64,000 nt of DNA from the NCBI RefSeq assembly GCF_017161325.1, contig NZ_CP045670.1, positions 2,721,367 to 2,785,366 on the forward strand. The letters are read 5' to 3'. Position 1 is the stretch's first letter. Each line of letters begins with the position of its first letter. Shown here piece after piece: positions 36,481 to 46,918 of this stretch. Source of the DNA: Treponema pedis. GTDB lineage: Bacteria; Spirochaetota; Spirochaetia; Treponematales; Treponemataceae. The notes under the pieces are model-generated. The model was not told where the DNA came from and did not search any database. It saw only the letters and a program-made list of their open reading frames with translations. Position numbers and translations under genes: made by a program.

Positions 36481-37386
36481 ATGCGCTCGGAAAGACTTTT
36501 TGAAATTGTATTTATCCTCCTCAACCGAAAGCAGACAGCTGCACAAGAACTTGCAAAAAAATTCGGCGTATCGGTTCGTACTATTTACCGTGACATAGAT
36601 ATTTTGAGCAGTGCAGGAATCCCCGTGTATACAATGCAGGGTACAGGCGGCGGTATTTTTATTGATGAAAGCTACGTAATCAATAAATCGATTTTGACAA
36701 AAGAAGAACAAGAAAAAATACTGCTTGCTTTGCAATGCCTTTCACCGGTTGATGAGATACATACCGAATCTATCGTAAACCGTTTATCCGCAATTTTTCA
36801 AAAAAATGCCGATTGGATTATGGTCGATTATTCACGCTGGGAAAACAAAAACGATCATCAAGTTTTTGAAACCCTCAAACAGGCAATTTTGGAAAGAAGA
36901 GCCGTCAAGCTGGAATACCTCAGCTCTTACGGAGAAAAAAGTGAGCGTACCGTCTACCCCTTGCGCCTTTTGTATAAATCGAAGGCTTGGTATGCCGAGT
37001 GCTATTGTACGGAAAAAAATGCCTACAGACTTTTTAGATTAACCCGTATTCTTTCTATTATAAAGACTTTAAAAACATTTAACCGTGCGGACTTACTTGA
37101 TAAAATACCTGACGATAAAGAGGCAGCCCCTCCTCTCCTTACAACCATTAAATTAAAATGTACCGCGCAAACTGCCTACAGACTCTACGATGAATTTCCT
37201 CCGGAACGTATCACAAAAAATTCGGACGGCTCATATACCCTCAATGCCGATATTCCCCTTGACTCGTGGGGCTTCGGTTTTATCCTGTCGCTCGGCACCG
37301 AAGTAGAAATCCTTGAACCGGAAAGTTTAAAAGAAGAAATCTCCCGTCTTGCAGAAGGGATTATGAAAAGGCATAGAAAAGTTTAA
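36481..37386 (+). CDS. WYL-domain transcriptional regulator (YafY-like)
   Basis: This 301-residue regulator has an N-terminal HTH_11 domain (QELAKKFGVSVRTIYRDIDIL, SAGIPVYTMQGTGGGIFID), a WYL effector domain (RAVKLEYLSSYGEKSERTVYPLRL, AWYAECYCTEKNAYRLFRLTRI) and the C-terminal WCX extension. WYL domains sense ligands, often single-stranded nucleic acid, and regulate stress or defence genes. The target is unknown; the ClbS-like gene nearby is a possible one. Confidence 0.88.
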   Translation: MRSERLFEIVFILLNRKQTAAQELAKKFGVSVRTIYRDIDILSSAGIPVYTMQGTGGGIFIDESYVINKSILTKEEQEKILLALQCLSPVDEIHTESIVNRLSAIFQKNADWIMVDYSRWENKNDHQVFETLKQAILERRAVKLEYLSSYGEKSERTVYPLRLLYKSKAWYAECYCTEKNAYRLFRLTRILSIIKTLKTFNRADLLDKIPDDKEAAPPLLTTIKLKCTAQTAYRLYDEFPPERITKNSDGSYTLNADIPLDSWGFGFILSLGTEVEILEPESLKEEISRLAEGIMKRHRKV

Positions 37387-37502
37387 ATTCTTTTTTTTAA
37401 CCTGACACTCCCTGACAGGTTGATGTAGTATAATAGACTACATATTTTTACAAGGAGATATGATAAATAGTTCGGCAGAAATTGAGCCTTACTGTTTATT
37501 TT

Positions 37503-37620
37503 TAAGTTTTGTGCGACACACAAAACATCGCTTATTTTATGCGGTTTGTTTATAAACCGCTTGCAAAAACTTATTATAGGATTTGATTCGCTATCCGCTT
37601 TAGCGGATTAAGAAAAAACA
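37503..37620. repeat. Third-family hairpin cluster
   Basis: Three stems follow each other: GTTTTGTG/CACAAAAC (37506-37526), GCGGTTT/AAACCGC (37541-37560) and the palindrome ATCCGCTTTAGCGGAT (37593-37608). The linker AAACTTATTATAGGA (37568-37582) recurs immediately before the ClbS-like start at 38307. Confidence 0.75.
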
Positions 37621-37729
37621 CAGTGGTTGCAAGAACAAATATTCAGCTTGATTAAATGACAAAATGTAGGAAAAGCGATATAATAAGATGAATGAGAAAT
37701 TGATAAATTAGAAGTTGTAAGGTGCTGAA

Positions 37730-38164
37730 ATGATTAGAAACATAAAAAAAGAAGATGCTCAATCAATACAGAAAATATGCGATATTTCTTTAGGATACAT
37801 AGCTTCTACTGAGTTAGTGGTTAGGCAAATCGCTAAACTGTCGAACGATATAAATCATCATTGGATTTATGTTTATGAGGATGAGGATTCACATAAAGTT
37901 GTTGGTTTTATAGAGGCTGAGATTTATGAGAGCCTTTACTCAGAGGATGGTTTGAACATTCTAGGATTGGCTGTTTTGCCAGAGTTTCAAGGAAAAGGTA
38001 TTGGAAAGAAACTGATGGAGCATTTAGAATTGAATGCACAAAAAAAATCAATTAAATTTATTAGATTAAACTCAGGAGAAACAAGGGTAGAGGCACACAA
38101 ATTCTATGGAAATATTGGATATGTATGCGATAAAACCCAAAAGAGATTTATTAAAATTTTTTGA
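37730..38164 (+). CDS. GNAT-family N-acetyltransferase
   Basis: This 144-residue protein has the GNAT fold. Motif A LAVLPEFQGKGIGKKLMEHL forms the acetyl-CoA loop, and the C-terminal HKFYGNIGY is motif B. The substrate is unknown. Codon use and low G+C differ slightly from neighbours. AAGGTG precedes the ATG. Confidence 0.85.
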   Translation: MIRNIKKEDAQSIQKICDISLGYIASTELVVRQIAKLSNDINHHWIYVYEDEDSHKVVGFIEAEIYESLYSEDGLNILGLAVLPEFQGKGIGKKLMEHLELNAQKKSIKFIRLNSGETRVEAHKFYGNIGYVCDKTQKRFIKIF

Positions 38165-38306
38165 TTAAGCAATCCCCGGTTTGTCAAAGTAAAACAACTA
38201 AATAAAATCACTAAAAGGAAGTAAAAGAAAATAGCCGATACTTCCTTGCAAAACAAAGCCGCAAGGCTCTGGAGTTTCCTGGAAAAACTTATTATAGGAG
38301 AAAACT

Positions 38307-38825
38307 ATGTCGAGACCTGCAACAAAAAAAGATTTATTGGAAGCCGCCGAATTGCAGTTTGCAACCTTGTGGGAGCTCATTGACGGAATGAGCGAGGCCG
38401 AACAAACCGCCGATATTGTACCGAACGAACGCGATAAAAATGTGCGCGATGTGCTGACTCATCTTTATGAATGGCACTGCCTGCTCATTGATTGGGTTAC
38501 ATCGAATACAAAGGAAAAGGCAAAACCGTTTTTACCCGAACCGTATAATTGGAAAACCTATCCTGCAATGAATATTGAGTTTTGGAAAAAGCATCAAAAC
38601 ACGCCTTATGGCGATTCGCAAAAAATGCTCAAAAAAACTCATAAAGAAGTTATGAAGCTCATCGAAGGTTTTTCCAATGATGAGCTTTTTTCAAAAAAAT
38701 ATTTTAACTGGACGGGAACGACTACGTTGGGAAGCTACTGCGTTTCCGCAACTTCCAGCCACTACGATTGGGCAATCAAAGATATAAAAAAAGCGTTAAA
38801 AAAATACAGGGGAAGTCGCAGTTAA
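38307..38825 (+). CDS. ClbS/DfsB-family four-helix protein
   Basis: This 172-residue protein begins MSRPATKKDLLEAAELQF, the hallmark of ClbS/DfsB (DUF1706) proteins with a DinB-like four-helix bundle. It also has VRDVLTHLYEWHCLLIDWV and the C-terminal SHYDWAIKDIKKALK. ClbS is the colibactin self-resistance hydrolase in E. coli; most relatives are of unknown function. The ATG follows ATAGGAG, part of the third-family hairpin linker. Confidence 0.85.
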   Translation: MSRPATKKDLLEAAELQFATLWELIDGMSEAEQTADIVPNERDKNVRDVLTHLYEWHCLLIDWVTSNTKEKAKPFLPEPYNWKTYPAMNIEFWKKHQNTPYGDSQKMLKKTHKEVMKLIEGFSNDELFSKKYFNWTGTTTLGSYCVSATSSHYDWAIKDIKKALKKYRGSRS

Positions 38826-38963
38826 AATTGCGCTCTTAAGACGCACAATGAATTTTGTACAAAAAATATCGGGACGGCGGTTTTATTTTTTTATATACTC
38901 TCCATAATACTGATAAAGTAATGCCGGTAAAAAACGGCGTTATAAAACAGCGGGAAAATAACT

Positions 38964-39806
38964 ATGAACAGTATACAATCATTTAACGGAACAATGGACT
39001 ATCTCGAACGTACTCTTGATACGGAGCTTGATGAAAAAGAAGTCGCGCGCCTTTCTCATTATTCTTATCCGTTATTCAGTAGGCTCTTTTCGATACTTGT
39101 CGGTTACCCGCTCAATGAGTACCTCCGTTTCAGAAAGCTCAGCCGCGCCGCCGCCGATTTACGGAACGGCAATGAAAAAATTATAGACATTGCATTTAAA
39201 TACGGCTATGAATCCCCCGATTCTTTTGCGGCGGCTTTTAAAAAATTTCACGGTGCGAGCCCGAGTGAAGTAAGAAACGGAAAAGAGTTCAAATCATTTT
39301 CTCCGCTCAAATTATCCTTAACGGTTAATGGAGGACAAACTATGGAAATTAAGATTGAAAAAAAGAAAGCGTTTACGGTTGCCGGCGTAAAAGTCGAAAC
39401 GGATAAAACGACCGATTTTCCGCAAGTGTGGGACAAGCTCTTTAAAAAAGTGCCGTATGAAGAACGGGCAAAAATCGGAAGCGGTCAAAGTTACGGGCTC
39501 TGTTATGATGTAAAGGACTGCACGGTTTTTAATTACATGGCAGCGTATGATTGTATCGATGGGCAAAAGGCGGCAGCACTCGGTTTATCCGTGCTGCACA
39601 TTCCGGAAGCGGAATATGCAGTTGTTCAGCTCAAAGGTCCCGTACCCGATTGTATTCATCAAGGATGGAAATATGTTATGGAAACGTTTTTCCCCGAGCA
39701 GGGTTTACGCCATGCGGGCACTCCCGATTTTGAAGTGTATCGGGAAGGCGATATGTATGATAAGAACTACACAATGGAATTATGGGTTCCGATTGTAAAA
39801 GCGTAG
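38964..39806 (+). CDS. AraC-family regulator with GyrI-like effector domain
   Basis: This 280-residue regulator has an N-terminal AraC DNA-binding domain (YPLFSRLFSILVGYPLNEYLRFRKLS, IIDIAFKYGYESPDSFAAAFKKFHGASPSEV) and a GyrI-like small-molecule-binding domain from about residue 130 (MEIKIEKKKAFTVAGVKVE...). It is a full-length relative of the truncated gene at 35665-36108. Such Rob/BmrR-like regulators respond to drugs or metabolites. Confidence 0.88.
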   Translation: MNSIQSFNGTMDYLERTLDTELDEKEVARLSHYSYPLFSRLFSILVGYPLNEYLRFRKLSRAAADLRNGNEKIIDIAFKYGYESPDSFAAAFKKFHGASPSEVRNGKEFKSFSPLKLSLTVNGGQTMEIKIEKKKAFTVAGVKVETDKTTDFPQVWDKLFKKVPYEERAKIGSGQSYGLCYDVKDCTVFNYMAAYDCIDGQKAAALGLSVLHIPEAEYAVVQLKGPVPDCIHQGWKYVMETFFPEQGLRHAGTPDFEVYREGDMYDKNYTMELWVPIVKA

Positions 39807-39936
39807 GGGTGTCTTTTTGTTCATGGTAGACTGATATTCTTGCAAGAACGATGTTTCCTATACATAAGGCAGAAACCATCGTTTATTATGTTCCTATAAA
39901 ATCATCAAGCGCAAATTTTTTTAAAAATCGAGCATT

Positions 39937-40226
39937 GGTGAATTCCCGCACTTTTGTAAGGCAAAGCCTGAAAAAGTGCATACAATAATGCGAGTTTGTT
40001 TTACAAACTCGGGCAGCGTTTTTAGACAATGCCATCTGCATTGTCTAAAATAAACCTTCATATAAATTCGACAACCGCAGAAATCATTAGATTTCGAGGA
40101 CTGTCGAATTCCTAGACTTTTGTAAGCGAAGCTGAAAAAGTGTATACAATAATGCGAGTTTGTTTTACAAACTCGGGCAGCGTTTTTAGACAATGCCATC
40201 TGCATTGTCTAAAATAAGCCTTCATA
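39937..40226 (+). repeat. Mosaic hairpin array, two units
   Basis: An 81-nt segment (linker, module b GAGTTTGT/ACAAACTC, linker GGGCAGCGTTTTT, module a TAGACAATGC/GCATTGTCTA, AATAA) occurs at 39981-40061 and again at 40145-40225 with almost no change. Between them are module d (AATTCGACA/TGTCGAATT with inner AAATC/GATTT) and a module c whose outer stem has decayed. Confidence 0.92.
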
Positions 40227-40374
40227 TTTTTCCATTACATCCCCGTATTTTAAGTATGCCGCGAAAAGACGGAGTTTTCTTAATTCACAATTCCTCATGC
40301 CCTCTTTAATTTTTTGTGTAAAACGACTATACTGTAGAAAATAGGCATTTTATGAGGATTCAAAATAGAGGCGC

Positions 40375-43300
40375 ATGATAACAAAGGCAAATTTACCGGA
40401 AGTATTAAAAAACTTAAGGTTTATTCAATCGAACTTACTATTCTCAAAACATTTTGAAAAGTATAATTGCGGTATAACCGTTGATTTTTCCAACGAAACC
40501 ATCACCTACCCGCCGGAAATAGATACCGGTGCCAATACAACAACCAATTTTAGCCAAAATGAGAATTTTGTGGTGCTTGAATGTGTGTGCCGGCTACTTG
40601 AAAAGGGGTATGAGCCGCACACAATTTTTCTTGAAAAAAGCTGGCAGCTGGGGCATACGGGAAAAAGCGGACGGGCGGATATAACGGTCTACGATAAGGA
40701 TGCGGATGGAACGCCCAATCAACCCTATTTGATTATCGAATGTAAAACGCAAGGGGAAGAATTTACTCATGCGTGGGAGACAACTCTAAAAGACGGAGGA
40801 CAGCTTTTCAGTTACTTTCAGCAAGAGCGGGCAACACGTTTTCTCTGTCTTTATACAAGCGGTTTTGCAGACGGTAGCATACAAAACGAATATCATCTTA
40901 TAAAGGTAGAAGATAATGAAAAACTTTTAGAGACTTTGGAACACCCTAAAACCTATGCAAAAGCGGGAAACAGCAAAGAGCTTTTTGACGTATGGAAAGA
41001 AACGTATAAAAAGGATTTTTCTTCTGTAGGGCTTTTTGAAGATGATATGCAGGCATACAGAATCGGTAAAAAAAATTACACCGTTGCAGATTTAAAAGAA
41101 ATTGATTATTCCTCAATGCAGAAAAAATATCACGAATTTGCAAAGATATTACGGCAGCATAATGTATCAGGGAGAGAAAATGCTTTTGATAAATTGGTGA
41201 ATTTATTTTTAGCAAAGGTCGTTGATGAAAAAGAAAACGCTGCGAACTTAGCCTTTCATTGGAAAGGAGCCGCTTATGATGATTATTTTAGCTTACAAGA
41301 CCGTTTGCAAAAACTATATAAAACAGGGATGGAGCAGTTTTTATCGGAAGACGTTATCTATATTGATAACGATGATATATACAATGCTTTTTATCTTTTT
41401 AAAAATGATCCCGATGCAACACGTGATACCATTTTAACATATTTTAAGCAATTAAAGTTTTTTACAAACAGCGATTTTTCTTTTATCGAAGTACACAATG
41501 AAAACCTCTTCCGCCAAAATGCAGTTATCCTCTTAAAAGTGGTTCAAATGCTTGAAAACATCAAATTAAAAACGGAGGAACAAAATCAGTTTTTAGGCGA
41601 TTTATTTGAAGGTTTTTTAAATCAGGGGGTAAAGCAAAGCGAAGGGCAGTTTTTTACCCCTCAGCCGCTGGTACGCTTTATCGTTTCGTCTTTACCCTTA
41701 CAAACGATAATAAACGGAAAGGAACACGCACCCCATGTTATTGATTATGCATGCGGTGCGGGACATTTTTTAAACGAATATGCACAGCAGATTAAACGAT
41801 TTGTAGAAAAGAAACATTTAAAAAAATATTATTCTGCAATTACCGGTGTCGAAAAAGAATACCGGCTTTCTAAGGTTTCTAAAGTTGCTGCATTTATGTA
41901 CGGGCAGGATGATATAAATATTATCTATGCCGATGCTCTTTCACGTATAACCGGCAAAAAGAGCGTTAAAAATAACAGCTATTCTATTTTGATTTCTAAT
42001 CCTCCTTACAGCGTAAAGGGATTTTTAGAAACCTTAAGCTCTGCCGATAAAAACCGCTTTAGTTTAACGGAATTCGTAAACGATACGGTTAAAAATAATG
42101 CCATAGAAACGTTTTTTATCGAACGTGCTGCACAGCTTTTGTGCGATGAGGGGATTGCAGCTCTTATCCTCCCTTCTTCCATTTTAAGTAACGGCGGTAT
42201 TTATATTAAATGTCGTGAAATTATTTTGAGCAGTTTTGATATTATCGCTATTGCAGAATTCGGTTCTGGAACTTTCGGTCAAACGGGCACAAATACGGTA
42301 ACACTTTTTTTGCGTAAAAAGAAAACCCAGCCCTTACTTGCTGACCATTACAAAAACCGTGTACAAAGCTGGTTTCACAATGATAAGCATAAAGATATTG
42401 TCTTTGAAGATTATCGGTTATTTGAAGCCTATTGTAGGCATGTAGGTGTAAAGACGGAAGATTATAAAGCTCTTTTTACCTATACTGCCGATTGGAAAAA
42501 AGCATTAGGCTCTTATGAAATATTTAAGGAGTATATTAAAGAGTTTTCAAATGATACCAAAGCAAAAGCTATTCAAAAAAAGAAGATAAGCGGTAAATAT
42601 ACAAAAGAAATGCAAAGCGATGAGCTTGAACGGCATATTTATTATTCGGTTTGTCAAATTGAACAGGAAAAGCTTTTGTTTTTTTGCTTGACTATGACGA
42701 ACGGGCAAGAGGTGGTTGTGATACGATCGCCTGCCGCAACTAAAGAAATGAAAGTTTTTTTAGGTTACGAATGGAGCGGTGCAAAGGGGAATGAGGGGAT
42801 TAAATATCTCGGCGTTACTAATGAAAGAGAAGATGACGAGCTTACACATAATAAGGGTATCCGGCATATTAGAACACCGCTTTTTAATCCTGCCGATTTT
42901 GAGGACACCGCAAAACTGAATACGCTTATCCGTACCGCTTTTGAAAAAAAGCCTGTAATAATCCCGGATAATTTAAAAGAATTTGCTTCGATCATCCCTT
43001 TACCTTTTATGCTTGATTTTAACCGAGTAAAATTTGATAAAGCTCTTAAACTCACCGCAGATAAAAAAGTTGAAATTAAGAGTAAGTATCCGTTGGTAAG
43101 GCTGGGAGAGATTGCGGAAATTATTAGAGGTGTAACTTATGATAAAGATATGCAAACCAATGAGAGAACAAAAAATATTATTTTAACTGCTGATAATATT
43201 TCTTTAGATGGTACATTTACCGTTACAAAAGAAATATTTGTTTCCGATAGTGTTGTGTTTGATAATGAGAAAAAATTACGTAAAAATGATTGTTTTATGT

Positions 43301-44217
43301 GTTTTTCTAGCGGAAGTAGGCTTCATGTGGGAAAACTCACTTGTATTACTGAAAACACAAATTACTATGCCGGTGGTTTTATGGGAATACTTCGTGCAAA
43401 AAATGGTATTGCTTCTAAATACATATTTGAAATCCTCAATGAAAAGTCTATGCGTGAAATTATTCGGTCTAAAGCTACCGGATCGAATATACTAAATCTT
43501 TCAAATTCAATTTCCGATATAAAAATCCCGCTCCCGCCTCTTGATATTCAGCAACACATTGTTGCCGAATGTGAAAAGGTTAATGGAGAATACGGCACTG
43601 CGCAAAAAACTATTGAAGAAAATAAACGGAAAATTGAAAAAATAATGAGTGAAGTAAAAGGGGAAATGATGAAAATCAAAGATATGTGCAGCTTAATGAA
43701 AAGAGGTAAATCTCCTATTTATGGAAACTCAAATTTGCAAATTATAAAGTCAGGGCAAGCAAGAGGATATACTGATTTTGATTTTGAAACTAAGTATTTT
43801 GCAGCAGAACATTTTGATGTTGATAATAGAATATTACAAACTGGAGATATTCTTATTAACTCTACAGGAATCGGCACCGCAGGGCGTGTAACGCTTTTCG
43901 AGTTATCAGGTAAATTTACGGTTGATTCTCATATTACCATTTGTCGTTTAAATCAAAATGTTATTCCAAAATTCATATTATATTCGTTGGCAGGAATAGG
44001 ATTTAAAACAATAGAAAAAATGGCAAACGGTGCAAGTGGACAAATAGAATTATCATTAGAGATTATTTCAAATATCTCATTATGTATTCCTCCTCTTGAG
44101 GAGCAGCAGCATATTGTACAAGAAATCGAAAGCTACGAAGCCGCTATCACTGCTGCAAAATCGGTAGTGTCCGCTTGTGCAGATAAGAAAAAAAGGATAT
44201 TACAGAAATGGTTGTAG
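40375..44217 (+). CDS. Fused restriction-modification-specificity enzyme (type IIG/type I-like)
   Basis: This 1280-residue protein combines three functions. The N-terminus is a PD-(D/E)XK nuclease (D102 and E122-C-K124 in IIECKTQ). The middle is an N6-adenine methyltransferase with motif I D457-YACGAG and motif IV NPPY at 542-545. The C-terminus has two HsdS-like target-recognition domains beginning about 905 (YPLVRLGEIAEIIRG) and 1099 (MKIKDMCSLMKRGKSP), separated by coiled coils. No helicase is present. It should cut and methylate an asymmetric or bipartite site. It heads a three-gene cluster. Confidence 0.9.
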   Translation: MITKANLPEVLKNLRFIQSNLLFSKHFEKYNCGITVDFSNETITYPPEIDTGANTTTNFSQNENFVVLECVCRLLEKGYEPHTIFLEKSWQLGHTGKSGRADITVYDKDADGTPNQPYLIIECKTQGEEFTHAWETTLKDGGQLFSYFQQERATRFLCLYTSGFADGSIQNEYHLIKVEDNEKLLETLEHPKTYAKAGNSKELFDVWKETYKKDFSSVGLFEDDMQAYRIGKKNYTVADLKEIDYSSMQKKYHEFAKILRQHNVSGRENAFDKLVNLFLAKVVDEKENAANLAFHWKGAAYDDYFSLQDRLQKLYKTGMEQFLSEDVIYIDNDDIYNAFYLFKNDPDATRDTILTYFKQLKFFTNSDFSFIEVHNENLFRQNAVILLKVVQMLENIKLKTEEQNQFLGDLFEGFLNQGVKQSEGQFFTPQPLVRFIVSSLPLQTIINGKEHAPHVIDYACGAGHFLNEYAQQIKRFVEKKHLKKYYSAITGVEKEYRLSKVSKVAAFMYGQDDINIIYADALSRITGKKSVKNNSYSILISNPPYSVKGFLETLSSADKNRFSLTEFVNDTVKNNAIETFFIERAAQLLCDEGIAALILPSSILSNGGIYIKCREIILSSFDIIAIAEFGSGTFGQTGTNTVTLFLRKKKTQPLLADHYKNRVQSWFHNDKHKDIVFEDYRLFEAYCRHVGVKTEDYKALFTYTADWKKALGSYEIFKEYIKEFSNDTKAKAIQKKKISGKYTKEMQSDELERHIYYSVCQIEQEKLLFFCLTMTNGQEVVVIRSPAATKEMKVFLGYEWSGAKGNEGIKYLGVTNEREDDELTHNKGIRHIRTPLFNPADFEDTAKLNTLIRTAFEKKPVIIPDNLKEFASIIPLPFMLDFNRVKFDKALKLTADKKVEIKSKYPLVRLGEIAEIIRGVTYDKDMQTNERTKNIILTADNISLDGTFTVTKEIFVSDSVVFDNEKKLRKNDCFMCFSSGSRLHVGKLTCITENTNYYAGGFMGILRAKNGIASKYIFEILNEKSMREIIRSKATGSNILNLSNSISDIKIPLPPLDIQQHIVAECEKVNGEYGTAQKTIEENKRKIEKIMSEVKGEMMKIKDMCSLMKRGKSPIYGNSNLQIIKSGQARGYTDFDFETKYFAAEHFDVDNRILQTGDILINSTGIGTAGRVTLFELSGKFTVDSHITICRLNQNVIPKFILYSLAGIGFKTIEKMANGASGQIELSLEIISNISLCIPPLEEQQHIVQEIESYEAAITAAKSVVSACADKKKRILQKWL

Positions 44218-44257
44218 AATTAAAATAGGTAACTATATATACGTGAGGAGAAATGAA

Positions 44258-46918
44258 ATGAATGGAAGCTATGCAATAAAGGGGTATTTGGTTCAATCAC
44301 TTGTATCTTTACTAGATTCTTTTAAATTGGATTGGGAAACTGTTTCCGTGGAGCCCAATGATGAATCTGAAAAAGTTGATATACGATGGACATACAAAAA
44401 TAATAAGAAAAAATTTGTTCAGGTAAAGTCATCAAAAAATGTCTTTCCATTTTCCTCTGCTGAACATTGGGCAAATGAGCTGGTAGAAAAAAGTGGAAAT
44501 GATGTTGATGAGTATGAATTAATATTAGTTGGCTGTGTTGACGCAAAACTACGAGGACTTGAAAATAATAAGATTGGAAATGTTTTGATTACAAATAGGA
44601 ATCTATCAATTGAAGATTTTGAAAATTTAGTTGTTTTAAAAATTAATGAATTTTTTGAAACCAGAAAAGAACCTCTTATTGGTATTAAATTAGGAAGATT
44701 GTTTGCTAAAGCAATGAATGAAGATGTATTCCATAAATCTATAAAAGGGGAAAGTGTTACACGTATCGAGTTTGAAAACTCTTTGATGAATGCACTAAAT
44801 GCAGTTGAAAATTATTTAAAGACCACTCCATATTCAATATTACTTCGTGATTCTACTACAGTAAATGAAAATACAGAATCTACAATTATTAAGCATATTT
44901 TAAAATTGATAGGTTGGGATGCCTTTAATTTTCAAGAACAGGTAAAAATTTACGATGAAAAATTAGAGAAGGATAAAGTTTTTCAATTAGATTATTGGGG
45001 TAATAGAGATAGTCCATTAAAAGATAATAAGCAGGATATTATTTATGTGAATGCTGATGTAGTATCTACATATCCTTCTAATTTTTCAGAAGAAGTAAAA
45101 AAGAAAATTGATGATTTTAATATTGTAAGACAAAGTCTCATTAATAAAAATAAATTTAACATAGAGGAAACTGTTGAACATTATATTCAATTTGTACTTT
45201 CGCTTGCTCCATCTGAAAACGGTAAACAAATACAGAGCCTATCAGATTGTTTTCAAACTCAGTATTTACGTGATAACCTAATATATTATACTGTCGATAA
45301 TAAGCAAATTGATTTTATTATCAGTTCTATTATTACTGCTAGAGAATATAGAAAAGAACTAGTTACAAAATTTTTATATCCAATTACAGAAGACAATTCA
45401 CAGATGAATAAAATAGGGCGAAGAGATACCTATTTACCGCCTCAATATATTAATTCTTCAATATTACCGATTGTGAAAGAAGATGAACAGAAAATCAGTG
45501 TTTTGCTTTTTTGTTCTGATCCCTACAACAAAGAAAGGTTGAAAAAACTAATATGGCTATTAATACGCCTTACAAGCGGGTTAGCAAATGACTATAAGAT
45601 ATATTTTTCAGATTATGATAAACAATATAATAATGAAGTAAATGAAATTATTCGTAACTATAAAAATAACGAATTGGTTAAGAAAATAGAAATTGAAAAA
45701 TTGAATTTATGCAATTCGAGAGATTTATCAAGAATCCCAATAGATATATCAGATAATTTGAAAGATAGTCATTTTGATGAAACTCGAAATAAGGAAAAAA
45801 AGTTAAGAATAGAGCCGCACTTAATAGAGTATCTTCCATACGGTGATTCATTAAAGCCTTTTTTAAATTCAGATGCTATTCTGCCTGATGATCTCAGGTT
45901 GTTTTTAAAAAACAAGGGGATTATTTTTAAGACAGCTGCAAAAACAAAAATACTTCAATTAATGACCAGTATATTATTTAGTCCAATCGACATTGAATCT
46001 ATTGTTGATATCGTGAATATTAAAGATAAGCCGTTAAGTTTAAGCTCTTTACGTTTTGGGTTACTGGATAAGGATGCAAAAACCAAAGATATATTTATTG
46101 CCGATATGATTACTATTTCTGATTTACATACCGATTTAAAAGCTGATATACTTTCGTTTGAACCAAAGTATCCACAAGGTGACGATGATATTTTCTGTGT
46201 TACAGTACAATTAGCCCAGAAAGAGCCTACTAAACAAGCACTGGTTAGCACTTCATATAGTACTGCAAAAGTTACTGCAGCAGTAGATAGGCAAACAATG
46301 ACATTAGACTTTATTAAGGAACATAATTCAAAGCAGGCTAGAATTGTTGCAACAAGAATTGTTAAAAAATTGTCAGAAATACTTATTCAAAGAGGTAAAA
46401 TAGATAGTATTGCTATTGAAACAAAATTTTCTGATTTTAAAAATAAAGAGCGAGTAAACTTTTTACTGAGTTTTACCAATATAGGTTCATCTATTATTTT
46501 TAAAGAATGTGATGCAAAATTATTTAAATATATGTATGATGAATCTTTAGAATTACCAGTAGAATGTCAGGATAAAAAAGGAAAAGAGTGTACGATGCAA
46601 CTACAAGGAAATAAGTTAGATACAATCAATGAACTACAGGAAGATACCTTGAAAGAAATTATTCTTGCTGAAGAATTGAAAATAGAATACCAATATAATA
46701 TAAGAGGAATATCAGGTCGCTATATTGTTGAGATAAATTTTTCTAATGCATTAAAAAATAAGCCGACCCCAGATGGTTTATTTAAATTTAAAGGTGTAAC
46801 TGATATAGCGCGCAAAGATAAATTAAAAGTTACAAGTATACAAAAAATCGATAGCGAATTAAAAAATGAGTTTAGACGTTTAATTGACGAAAAATTAAAG
46901 GAGTATAAAAAGATATGA
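44258..46918 (+). CDS. Large protein with N-terminal DUF4297-like nuclease domain, remainder unknown
   Basis: This protein of 886 residues starts at the ATG at 44258 (GAGGAG upstream); the longer frame overlapping the RM gene is rejected. The first 60 residues fit a DUF4297/Cap4-like dsDNA nuclease: G9-Y-L-V-Q13, E32, D41 and Q55-V-K57. The remaining 700 or so residues show no motif I recognise. It is low in G+C compared with the RM gene. Its last codons overlap the start of the next gene by 4 nt (ATGA). Context suggests antiphage function. Confidence 0.7.
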   Translation: MNGSYAIKGYLVQSLVSLLDSFKLDWETVSVEPNDESEKVDIRWTYKNNKKKFVQVKSSKNVFPFSSAEHWANELVEKSGNDVDEYELILVGCVDAKLRGLENNKIGNVLITNRNLSIEDFENLVVLKINEFFETRKEPLIGIKLGRLFAKAMNEDVFHKSIKGESVTRIEFENSLMNALNAVENYLKTTPYSILLRDSTTVNENTESTIIKHILKLIGWDAFNFQEQVKIYDEKLEKDKVFQLDYWGNRDSPLKDNKQDIIYVNADVVSTYPSNFSEEVKKKIDDFNIVRQSLINKNKFNIEETVEHYIQFVLSLAPSENGKQIQSLSDCFQTQYLRDNLIYYTVDNKQIDFIISSIITAREYRKELVTKFLYPITEDNSQMNKIGRRDTYLPPQYINSSILPIVKEDEQKISVLLFCSDPYNKERLKKLIWLLIRLTSGLANDYKIYFSDYDKQYNNEVNEIIRNYKNNELVKKIEIEKLNLCNSRDLSRIPIDISDNLKDSHFDETRNKEKKLRIEPHLIEYLPYGDSLKPFLNSDAILPDDLRLFLKNKGIIFKTAAKTKILQLMTSILFSPIDIESIVDIVNIKDKPLSLSSLRFGLLDKDAKTKDIFIADMITISDLHTDLKADILSFEPKYPQGDDDIFCVTVQLAQKEPTKQALVSTSYSTAKVTAAVDRQTMTLDFIKEHNSKQARIVATRIVKKLSEILIQRGKIDSIAIETKFSDFKNKERVNFLLSFTNIGSSIIFKECDAKLFKYMYDESLELPVECQDKKGKECTMQLQGNKLDTINELQEDTLKEIILAEELKIEYQYNIRGISGRYIVEINFSNALKNKPTPDGLFKFKGVTDIARKDKLKVTSIQKIDSELKNEFRRLIDEKLKEYKKI

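Noticed and set aside
39921-40205. Minus-strand 94-codon frame containing FRQCRWHCLKTLPEFVKQTR
   Set aside because: This is translated hairpin-array DNA; the same peptide arises from the array at 35.3 kb. It is not a protein family.
40375-44217. BREX or DISARM methylase as identity of the large RM protein
   Set aside because: The fused N-terminal nuclease and two HsdS-type recognition domains, and the absence of PglZ, BrxC or DrmABC genes, fit a type IIG/type I-like enzyme better.
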